NCBI GenBank assembly: GCA_009886045.1
Contig: VFJO01000042.1
Location: 1 to 50,484 of the forward strand
Length of the DNA: 50,484 nucleotides
Direction: 5' to 3'
From: Verrucomicrobiota bacterium
GTDB lineage: Bacteria > Verrucomicrobiota > Verrucomicrobiia > Chthoniobacterales > Terrimicrobiaceae
This document shows positions 42,112-49,744 of this stretch, in pieces. The position numbers and the translations under genes were made by a program. The notes beneath the pieces were generated by a model. The model made no database searches. It had not been told where the DNA came from and worked only from the letters and a program-made list of their open reading frames with translations. Position 1 is the first letter of the stretch. Each line of letters opens with the position of its first letter.

Positions 42112-43146
42112 ATGAAAACCACCTCTCAACACCGCATCCTCATACCCGTCCTATCTGCTGCATTTGGCCTTCTTTTGCCATCCCTTGTGCAAGCTGCAGT
42201 CAAACCCACCGAAGAATCCGCTCCCAAGCTTCCTGAGATTTGGGTGAAGGCTGGTCCGCGCGAGCGTCTCAAGGCCACACGCGCCGCAGAGCTCGATGCC
42301 GACCGCCTCCTTGCCGAGCGCATCTATGGCCTCGAAGTCGATTCCGAGACCACGATCGCCGATCTCGCTGCAGGCGACGATAAGATCGACAGCGCGGTCT
42401 CTGCCACACTCGTTGGCTCCTTGACGACCGAGCCACCGGAATACCTCGCCGACGGCACTGTCCAAGTCGTCCGCGCCGTCAAAATCCGAGAAGTCATCAA
42501 CACACTCAACACCGCCATCAAAGGCAAGGTCCTCAAGGATGGCTCGGTTCAGACCTTGTCCAACAAGACCAAGACAAACACCGAGGTCAAAGACAGCGTC
42601 ATCGATGTGATGGGCAACGCCGCCCTGCCCGGCTCCGAGGGACACCAGAAAGTCATGGCCAAGCGCGCCGCCGAGCTCGATGCCTACCGCCGCCTGGCCG
42701 CCCGCATGTTGGGCATTCAAATCAACGGCAACACGACTGTCCGAGACATGGCTTTGGAAAATGACGAACTCGTGGCTGGGCTTTCGCATGTGCTCAAAGG
42801 GGCCGCGACCACGGCCATCAAATTCAACAAGGACGACGGATCTTGCGAAGTCACGATGGCGATCAAAACAGCCGATGTTCTCCGCACCGCCAAACGCATT
42901 GTTAAGGGCGAAAAAGTCACCACTACGATCAAAGATTCCATCGAGGAGAAAACCTTCTCCGAAACCGGCCGAGGCGCGATGCGTGAGGTCGCCCAAGGTG
43001 ACGCCCCCACCGAAGCAGCCACAGAGAGCGTTCCTACGAATCAGCCCACTATCGAAGCGGAAGTTAAAATCTCCGGCCGTGATCCATTTTTTGAAACCAC
43101 AGCCATCATCAAGGAAGTCGTCCAGAGCGGACCCGTGGTCCAGTGA
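42112..43146 (+). CDS. LPP20/FlgP-like secreted protein with two repeated domains
   Basis: Signal peptide; RLKATRAAELDADRLLAERIYGLEV and KVMAKRAAELDAYRRLAARMLGIQI repeats. Confidence 0.6.
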   Translation: MKTTSQHRILIPVLSAAFGLLLPSLVQAAVKPTEESAPKLPEIWVKAGPRERLKATRAAELDADRLLAERIYGLEVDSETTIADLAAGDDKIDSAVSATLVGSLTTEPPEYLADGTVQVVRAVKIREVINTLNTAIKGKVLKDGSVQTLSNKTKTNTEVKDSVIDVMGNAALPGSEGHQKVMAKRAAELDAYRRLAARMLGIQINGNTTVRDMALENDELVAGLSHVLKGAATTAIKFNKDDGSCEVTMAIKTADVLRTAKRIVKGEKVTTTIKDSIEEKTFSETGRGAMREVAQGDAPTEAATESVPTNQPTIEAEVKISGRDPFFETTAIIKEVVQSGPVVQ

Positions 43147-43213
43147 AGTAGGAAGTCAGAAGGAGGAAGGAAGAAAACAAGACCGCCAACCGAACCGGCT
43201 CATCACCCTAAAA

Positions 43214-43399
43214 TTAACAAAAGCGTATGGCTTTAGGCATCGATTCGGGAGTGTCAAAAAAATATCCCTTCACAGCGTCCGCTACCGCCTCACGGAGAGA
43301 AACCCAGTCGTCGCCTTGCGTGACGATCGGTTCCGTCAAGCACTCCGCCACAAATCCGCCATCGCTCTCCTGAACGACCTCGAAGATTAAATCAAGCAT
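43214..43399 (-). CDS. Orphan HicB-like antitoxin family protein
   Basis: MLDLIFEVVQESDGGFVAECLTEPIVTQGDDWVSLREAVADAVKGYFFDTPESMPKAIRF. Confidence 0.6.
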   Translation of the reverse strand: MLDLIFEVVQESDGGFVAECLTEPIVTQGDDWVSLREAVADAVKGYFFDTPESMPKAIRFC

Positions 43400-43445
43400 A
43401 ACTTCACTAAAACCTACCAAAACAAAATCGCAAGCCACCATCACC

Positions 43446-43780
43446 ATGAAACTTCGCAATTCACTTCAAACTTCCTACTTCTTACTTCTACCTTTCTTCC
43501 CGCCTGTGCCAGCAGTCAATCTCGCCCCGTGGCAAGTTATTCCTCCGCGCTTCGCTCCTCCGACACCGAATCGAGGCAACTCGCTTCCATGAGCGACGAA
43601 GACGTCGGTGACCAGCCCGCAGGAAGCATTCGGAAGGAAAAAACCGCTGAATCCCAAACCTCGACCAAAAAAGGAAAAATCCAAAAACAAGAGTCCGAAG
43701 TCACCGAGTTGGTCGAAACCGACATTACCACCGTCATCGACACCACCAGCGCACCGACGGCGGATCAGGACGCGAGGTAA
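43446..43780 (+). pseudogene. Apparently frameshifted lipoprotein gene (start/hydrophobic segment in one frame, LPAC lipobox and body in another)
   Basis: Frame 1: MKLRNSLQTSYFLLLPFFPP... stops at ~43590; other frame reads NFLLLTSTFLPACASSQSRPVASYSS and runs on to the stop at 43780. Confidence 0.5.
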
Positions 43781-43818
43781 AGGAAGAAGTATGAAGGAAG
43801 AAGGAAGAAGTATGAAGT

Positions 43819-44166
43819 ATGAAGTCGGCGAATGATGATTTGATTGAGCGGACGAAGCAGTTTGCGCTGCGGGTGATTCGTTTGTTTGTGTCACTCCCCA
43901 AGACGGGCGAGGCACAGGTGCTTGGCAAGCAGCTTTTGCGTTCGGGAACATCCGTCGGAGCCAATTACCGCGAAGCCCATCGCGCACGCAGTAGAGCCGA
44001 GTTTGCCGCCAAATGCGGCGACTCCCTCCGCGAAATCGAAGAATCCGCCTACTGGCTCGAACTCCTCGAGGAAAGCGGCATCGTCCCAGCCACAAAACTC
44101 AAAGACCTCCGCGCCGAAGCCGATGAACTCACCGCCATTTTCGTCACAATCGTGACGAAAAAGTAA
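43819..44166 (+). CDS. Four-helix-bundle protein (23S rRNA intervening-sequence/S23 family type)
   Basis: LLRSGTSVGANYREAHRARSRAEFAAKCGDSLREIEESAYWLELLEESGI. Confidence 0.85.
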   Translation: MKSANDDLIERTKQFALRVIRLFVSLPKTGEAQVLGKQLLRSGTSVGANYREAHRARSRAEFAAKCGDSLREIEESAYWLELLEESGIVPATKLKDLRAEADELTAIFVTIVTKK

Positions 44167-44169
44167 AAA

Positions 44170-44245
44170 GTCAGAGGGATGAGGAAAGTATGAAGTCAGA
44201 AGGATGAGGAAAGTATGAAGTCAGAAGGATGAAGTAAGAAATACC
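44170..44245 (+). repeat. Polypurine tandem repeat, period 25 bp (gtcagaaggatgaggaaagtatgaa), about 3 units
   Basis: Units start at 44170, 44195, 44220. Confidence 0.93.
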
Positions 44246-44272
44246 AAAAACCCGCAAAACTCCCGAATCACC

Positions 44273-45391
44273 ATGAAACCATCACCACACTACCCCCTTC
44301 ATACTTCATACTTCCTACTTCTCACTTTAGTTTCTTCCTTCATACTTCTTACTTCTAACTTCTCCTTGGCGTCCGCCAAGGACGATCCTTTCAAAAAGCT
44401 CGCCAATAAACTCGGCAAGGAAGCGCCTGGTGAGAAGGTCAACATCGCCGTTGGCAGCTTCAACTATGAGAACACCGATCTCCAGTCGCCGTTCTCCTCC
44501 ATGCTCCGCGACGAGTTGGAGATCGCGCTCGGTGAATCCGGGAAATTCAAGGTCGTGACCCGTGACCGCCTGGCCGATCTCCAGATGGAAGGCAAATTCC
44601 AAGGCAAGGGCATCCTGGAGCCAGGAACTGGAGTTGAAAAAGTCACCATCGAAGGCGTGAAGGGCATCATCCGTGGGGGCTTCTGCGCCAGCGGCGACGA
44701 GGTCACCGTCTACGCCGAGTTGGCGTGGCTTGAAGGTGGCGAGATTAAGAAAGCCCGCATCGTCATCCCGGCTTCCCAAGTGCGCGCAAAAATCTGGCCA
44801 GATCCAGCCGATGCGGCAGCCCGGCCCATCGATGGCGTCATTAATCCCCAGAATGTCGAGCAAAGCCTCGCCAATGTGCAGGAGATCGCCAGAGACCGCC
44901 TCGCCAAAGTGCCGAGGGATTTTCCCATCGAGATTTTTACCGTGGACGGTCGCCGCGCCTATCCTGAAAAAGAAACCCTCTCGTTTCGCGTCCGCAGCGC
45001 GCGCGAGTGCCACATTGCCGTTCTCTGCCACCAGAGCGACGGCACCACCGTCGTCCTCTTTCCAAACCGCTTCTCAAGAAACACCCTCATTCCTGCGAAC
45101 AAAGCCATCGACATCCCAGGCACGCACAAGAGCGGATTCGAGATCGAGATCGGCCCGCCCTACGGCTCCGATGTCGTCGAGGTTATCGCCTGCTCCCAAC
45201 CCAGCGAACTCCACAAGGCGCTATCCAAATACGCCTCCGAAACAAGCGCCCCCGCTCCCTTCCAAGTCCTCACCCGAGGCATGGCTGTGAAAGGCATCGA
45301 CTCCGCCCTCGCCGCTGCCAAAGTCGGCTCCACCGCCGCCCTGCTTTGGTCCCAAGACTCCATCGTCATCAGCACCTTTCCGAAGCCATAA
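44273..45391 (+). CDS. CsgG/FlgO-like N-terminal domain plus C-terminal DUF4384-like domain, secreted
   Basis: KVNIAVGSFNYENTDLQSPFSSMLRDELEIALGESGKFKVVTRDRLADL; LSFRVRSARECHIAVLCHQSDGTTVVLFPNRFSRNTLIPANKAIDIP. Confidence 0.75.
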   Translation: MKPSPHYPLHTSYFLLLTLVSSFILLTSNFSLASAKDDPFKKLANKLGKEAPGEKVNIAVGSFNYENTDLQSPFSSMLRDELEIALGESGKFKVVTRDRLADLQMEGKFQGKGILEPGTGVEKVTIEGVKGIIRGGFCASGDEVTVYAELAWLEGGEIKKARIVIPASQVRAKIWPDPADAAARPIDGVINPQNVEQSLANVQEIARDRLAKVPRDFPIEIFTVDGRRAYPEKETLSFRVRSARECHIAVLCHQSDGTTVVLFPNRFSRNTLIPANKAIDIPGTHKSGFEIEIGPPYGSDVVEVIACSQPSELHKALSKYASETSAPAPFQVLTRGMAVKGIDSALAAAKVGSTAALLWSQDSIVISTFPKP

Positions 45392-45426
45392 AAACCTCTT
45401 CCTTTTTCCTTCTAACTTTACTCACC

Positions 45427-45708
45427 GTGTCATCCATCATCCTCTTTGAAGAAAAAACAGTCCGCCGCGCTTGGGATGCCGAGAATCAGAAATGGCTCTT
45501 CGCCATTGTTGATGTCTTGGCAATTCTCACGGGAAGCATTGATCCCGGTGCGTATTGGAGAAAGCTCAAAGAGCGACTGAAAAAAGAAGGCAACCAAACC
45601 GTGACAAACTGTCACGCCTTGAAAATGACTGCTGCTGACGGCAAGCACTGCACTCAACCCCGCTTAGGAATGAGAAATCGAGTTTATCAAGTTTATCATG
45701 AAAAATAA
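45427..45708 (+). pseudogene. Truncated BRO-N-domain protein remnant
   Basis: LFEEKTVRRAWDAENQKWLFAIVDVLAILTGSIDPGAYWRKLKERLKKEGNQTVTNCHALKMTAADGK matches the BRO-N start; then unrelated tail CTQPRLGMRNRVYQVYHEK. Confidence 0.6.
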
Positions 45709-46888
45709 TTCCTCGCGGCAACCGGCTATTGTCGGCCAGAGCGTCCTTACATCCCAGGAATACCGCGATTTTATCGCCGATCTAAAGTCTCGTATCCAGT
45801 CCGCGCGGATTTCAGCGGCCCGCGCGCTGAATTCCGAGGCCATTCTTCTCTACTGGGATATTGGCCAAGGCATCGTAGAAAGGCAGCGCTCGCTCGCTTG
45901 GGGAGAGTCGGTAGTCGAGTTGGTCTCGGCCGACCTTCGCCGGGAATTTCCTCAAGCCACCGGCTTCTCGGCAAGGAGTGTCTGGGACATGCGAAGATTC
46001 TATCTTTTCTACACCGACGCACATTTTCTGGATGAAGCCGCTCGGGAAATTTCCAAGATTCTCAAAAATCCCGGTCTGCGGCAGCTTGTCGCAGAAATCC
46101 CGAATCCACCCCGGCAGATTGCGTCCTCCGATGCTGCCATTACATTTCTGCGACGACTCGTCGCAGAAATTCCTTGGGGCCAAAACTTGGTTATCCTCAA
46201 CAAGGTGCCCACGCCCCTCGCGAGTCTTTGGTATCTTCAAGCCACAGCCCGCTTCGGATGGACTCGAAATGTTTTGCTCAACCAGATCAAGGCCGGCGCT
46301 TACGAACGCGCGGTCGCCGATAAAAAGTCCCACAACTTCGGCCTCTCCCTCCCCGCACACCTCGCCGAGCAGGCTGAGGAAATGCTCAAGAGTTCCTACA
46401 ACCTCGAGTTCCTCGGAATCCGCCGCGCCGTGAAGGAACGCGAACTGGAAGACCGCTTGATCTCGCGCCTCCAAGCCTTCCTCATGGAATTAGGCTACGG
46501 CTTCTGCTTCGTAGGTCGCCAATACCGCATCGCAGTCGGCAAGAAAGAATACTTCATCGACCTCCTCTTTTACCACCGGTTCCTCAAAGCTCTCGTTGCA
46601 TTCGACTTGAAGGTCGGCCCTTTCGAGCCCGAATTCGCCGGAAAGATGGATTTTTACCTCACCATCCTCGATGAAAAAGAGCGCGCCCCCTGTGACCAAC
46701 CCTCAATCGGAATTATCCTCTGTGCCGAGAAAGACGACATCGAAGTCGAGTATGCCCTCCGCACCAAGTCCAATGCCATCGGCGTGGCCACCTACGAACT
46801 CCAGTCGAAACTCCCAGGAGAATTCAAAGGAAAACTCCCCACGCAGAAACAACTCGCCGACCTCGTCCGCGCGGAATATCGAAATTGA
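45698..46888 (+). CDS. YhcG/DUF1016-family PDDEXK nuclease
   Basis: ILLYWDIGQGIVERQ, FSARSVWDMRRFY, FIDLLFYHRFLKALVAFDLKVGPFEPEFAGKMDFYL, PSIGIILCAEKDDIEVEYAL. Confidence 0.92.
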   Translation: MKNNSSRQPAIVGQSVLTSQEYRDFIADLKSRIQSARISAARALNSEAILLYWDIGQGIVERQRSLAWGESVVELVSADLRREFPQATGFSARSVWDMRRFYLFYTDAHFLDEAAREISKILKNPGLRQLVAEIPNPPRQIASSDAAITFLRRLVAEIPWGQNLVILNKVPTPLASLWYLQATARFGWTRNVLLNQIKAGAYERAVADKKSHNFGLSLPAHLAEQAEEMLKSSYNLEFLGIRRAVKERELEDRLISRLQAFLMELGYGFCFVGRQYRIAVGKKEYFIDLLFYHRFLKALVAFDLKVGPFEPEFAGKMDFYLTILDEKERAPCDQPSIGIILCAEKDDIEVEYALRTKSNAIGVATYELQSKLPGEFKGKLPTQKQLADLVRAEYRN

Positions 46889-46908
46889 AGCAATCCAAAA
46901 AAATCAAG

Positions 46909-48489
46909 ATGTTCGCAATAAATAACTTCTTCCTTCTGACTTTTTCCTTCCTTTTCTCCGCCGCTCTCCACGCCTCGCCGCCGAAGGAGGCTCTGTTAAT
47001 TGCGAACGGGAAATACTCGCACTTCGCGGGCTTAGCGCACCCAAGCCCTGATGCAGCAAAGTTAAGCGCGGCACTGGAGCAACTCGGCTTCCGCGTGCGC
47101 GTGGTGCGCGATGGGAACCGCGAGCAGATGATCGACGCCATCGCAGAGTTTGAGCGCGGGCTACGCAATACCGACGCGATTGCATTTTTTCACTACGGGG
47201 GACACGGCGTTCAAGTGGATGGCAAAAACTATCTTCTTCCGGCGGATGCCGACATTCCCGACGAGCGGCGAGTCGCCACGCGGGCTGTGGCGCTCGATGA
47301 AGTGATGACGGCGATGGATGCCGCCGCAGCGCGGGCGAGCATTATTGTGATCGATGCGTGCCGCGACAACCCGCTGCCTGCCGGAAGCGGTCGCAATCTC
47401 GCGCGTGGTCTCTCGGTGGTGGGAATGAAGCCAAAAAATTCCATCGTCATCTACGCGGCGGAAGCAGGAAGCAAGGCGCTGGATGGGCTTTTCACGCCGA
47501 TTTTGGCCGTGGCTCTGCAACAAAAAGGACGGACGATCGACCAAGTGATGAAAATCGTGCGCAGCGAGGTGTATGCGAAGTCGAGCGGCCAGCAGACGCC
47601 TGGGGAATACAATCAGCTGTTTGAGGAGTTGATCTTGGGTGAATTGGCAGGAGTGGATTTAACGCCAGAGACGGCCTTTGCGGCGAAGCCAGCTGGGACT
47701 CCGTATGCCGCGCCAACTTCCGCTTCGCTCACGACGGACGACATGGTGCTTGTGGAGGGTGGCACGCTGCCGGATGAGTCGGATTTAGCAGGGAAGTCGG
47801 TCCAGTCATTCTACATCGGCCGCACGGAGGTGACATGGCTGGAGTGGAAGAAAGTGAAAAATTGGGCGGCAGACAACGGCTATGACATCGGGAATGTAGG
47901 CGAGGGCAGCGGGAACGTTCATCCGGTGCAAAATGTAAATTGGTATGATTGCGTGAAGTGGTGTAATGCGCGGAGTGAGTTGGCAGGATTGACGCCAGTC
48001 TACCAAGTCAAGGGCAAGGTGTATAGGAGCGGAGAGTATGGAGATATGGGTTCGGGCGTGGTAATGCCAATTTCAAGCGCGAACGGATATCGACTGCCGA
48101 GCCAGACAGAATGGGAGTGGGCCGCGCGAGGTGGAGTAGAAAGCCGTGGATACAAGTATAGCGGGAGCGATGATCTGAATGCGGTGGCGTGGTATAGTTT
48201 GAACTCAAGTGGAGCAGAAGTGGAATTGGGAAGCAGGGTATCAAAGAATTTGTTCGGTGGCGGGACATTTCCGGTTGCACAAAAAGGAAGAAACGAACTC
48301 GATCTGCGAGACATGAGCGGGAATGTTTGGGAGTGGTGTTGGGACAGCAATGGTCCCAACCGCCACGTCCGCGGGGGCAGTTGGAACTTTCATGCGAACT
48401 ACTGCACTGTTGCTTACAGATACGACAGCCACTCCCCAGACGCTCGTAACTACTACATCGGCTTCCGTCTGGCCCGAAATCTGAATTAG
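46909..48489 (+). CDS. Secreted caspase-like (C14) peptidase fused to formylglycine-generating-enzyme (SUMF1/FGE-sulfatase) domain
   Basis: Signal peptide; catalytic HYGGHG and DACRDNP; FGE motifs VNWYDCVKWCNARS, YRLPSQTEWEWAARGG, DMSGNVWEWCWD, HVRGGSWN...IGFRLAR. Confidence 0.93.
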   Translation: MFAINNFFLLTFSFLFSAALHASPPKEALLIANGKYSHFAGLAHPSPDAAKLSAALEQLGFRVRVVRDGNREQMIDAIAEFERGLRNTDAIAFFHYGGHGVQVDGKNYLLPADADIPDERRVATRAVALDEVMTAMDAAAARASIIVIDACRDNPLPAGSGRNLARGLSVVGMKPKNSIVIYAAEAGSKALDGLFTPILAVALQQKGRTIDQVMKIVRSEVYAKSSGQQTPGEYNQLFEELILGELAGVDLTPETAFAAKPAGTPYAAPTSASLTTDDMVLVEGGTLPDESDLAGKSVQSFYIGRTEVTWLEWKKVKNWAADNGYDIGNVGEGSGNVHPVQNVNWYDCVKWCNARSELAGLTPVYQVKGKVYRSGEYGDMGSGVVMPISSANGYRLPSQTEWEWAARGGVESRGYKYSGSDDLNAVAWYSLNSSGAEVELGSRVSKNLFGGGTFPVAQKGRNELDLRDMSGNVWEWCWDSNGPNRHVRGGSWNFHANYCTVAYRYDSHSPDARNYYIGFRLARNLN

Positions 48490-48513
48490 AGTATCACATC
48501 CTTCCTCAAAGAA

Positions 48514-49128
48514 ATGAATTACAAAAACTGGCAAGAATACCAAAAAGGACTTGCTGTTTATAACTCTGCGAAGCTCGAGCATGAATCAGTCCTCAAAAAA
48601 TGGAACGAAAAACTGGCAAGTTTCAACAAAGACTCTGATCAATCAAGCGCTGTCCAAGGGTGTGGTTGCCTGCTAATTTTAGGGGTTGGATTAATCGTCG
48701 TAATCAACGGCTTCGCAAATCGATACTGGGGGTGGTTGATTGTTTGCTTCATTCTCTTTGTAATCTACCAAAACTTTGATGAAAAATGTCGCTCTTATCA
48801 GAAACGTCGGTTCCTTGAGACAAATTTTCCACCTGTAAACTTCTCAATGAGTGAACCAATTTATTTGCCGCCCGAGGAAAATGAGAGGCCACCAAATTCA
48901 TCAAATATCCCAGTAACTTTATCCTTGGAGGGCAGTTTGTCCATTTTGGGTATCAAAAAAGGCTCTGGGCTTGATGAAATTAAGCAAGCCTACAGAGACA
49001 GGATTCGAGAATACCATCCAGACAAAGTTGCAAGCCTTGGAAAAGAGATTCGGGACGTGGCCGAATACAAAGCAAAGGAAATCAATGCAGCATACGAATA
49101 TCTAATTCGTTTTTATAATTTTAAATAA
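48514..49128 (+). CDS. Membrane protein with C-terminal J-domain
   Basis: Two TM (GCLLILGVGLIVVINGF, WLIVCFILFVIYQ); LGIKKGSGLDEIKQAYRDRIREYHPDKVASL with HPD motif. Confidence 0.85.
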   Translation: MNYKNWQEYQKGLAVYNSAKLEHESVLKKWNEKLASFNKDSDQSSAVQGCGCLLILGVGLIVVINGFANRYWGWLIVCFILFVIYQNFDEKCRSYQKRRFLETNFPPVNFSMSEPIYLPPEENERPPNSSNIPVTLSLEGSLSILGIKKGSGLDEIKQAYRDRIREYHPDKVASLGKEIRDVAEYKAKEINAAYEYLIRFYNFK

Positions 49129-49132
49129 ATTA

Positions 49133-49744
49133 ATGAATCCACGCCAATCCCCAAAAACTTCGCCACCATTTGGTTTGTTATTATTTGGTTTCTTGCGAAT
49201 TCTTATTGCTTTGATGATTTTTGCTATTCCTGTGTTTGTGCTAATTGACAGCTTCAAGAGCGATGACAAGGAGATCTCCCCGCCAATTCATTCAAACACG
49301 TCTCCCCGTCCCACGCCGATAGTCCGACCGACTCCCCTTCCATTTAATCAACCAATCCAACCAATTCCACCAAACGGAGAAGTTGTAAAATACACACGAG
49401 CTCCAAGCTTAGCTCCATTTCAGATCAAATCATCTCCAGGTTCAAATTACCTGATAAAAATTAGCGATTTTGATACAAGTCAGCCTGTCATGACCATTTT
49501 TGTCCGTGGAGGGGAGCATTTTACTGTTAAAGTTCCATTAGGACAATTCACCATAAAATATGCATCTGGTGATACTTGGTATGGTTATAACTATTTTTTT
49601 GGACCTGAAACAGTTTATAATAAGGCTAATTCTTCATTTACATTTGCTCGTGAAAGTGATGCGTATTCCGGATATACGATTACTCTTTACAAAGTCCGTA
49701 ATGGCAACTTGAAAACGCAGGCTATTTCTGCGCATGATTTTTAA
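49133..49744 (+). CDS. Membrane-anchored hypothetical protein
   Basis: N-terminal TM, Pro-rich linker, beta-rich C-terminus PGSNYLIKISDFDTSQPVMTIFVRGGEHFTVKVPLGQFTIKYASGDTWYG. Confidence 0.6.
   Translation: MNPRQSPKTSPPFGLLLFGFLRILIALMIFAIPVFVLIDSFKSDDKEISPPIHSNTSPRPTPIVRPTPLPFNQPIQPIPPNGEVVKYTRAPSLAPFQIKSSPGSNYLIKISDFDTSQPVMTIFVRGGEHFTVKVPLGQFTIKYASGDTWYGYNYFFGPETVYNKANSSFTFARESDAYSGYTITLYKVRNGNLKTQAISAHDF

Noticed and set aside
42151-42996. 281-aa minus-strand ORF opposite the LPP20-like gene
   Set aside because: Shadow ORF of a GC-rich coding region; no domain signature, whereas the plus strand has signal peptide and repeated domain.
43819-44166. Four-helix-bundle protein as the DGR accessory protein Avd
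   Set aside because: Sequence (SGTSVGANYREA...YWLELL) fits the general S23-type family better, and no RT is adjacent.
44170-44245. Period-25 purine array as a CRISPR array
   Set aside because: Contiguous tandem repeats with no unique spacers and no cas genes.
45007-45426. N-terminal 140 aa of ORF 45007..45708
   Set aside because: Overlaps the CsgG/DUF4384 gene out of frame; the BRO-N part begins near GTG 45427.
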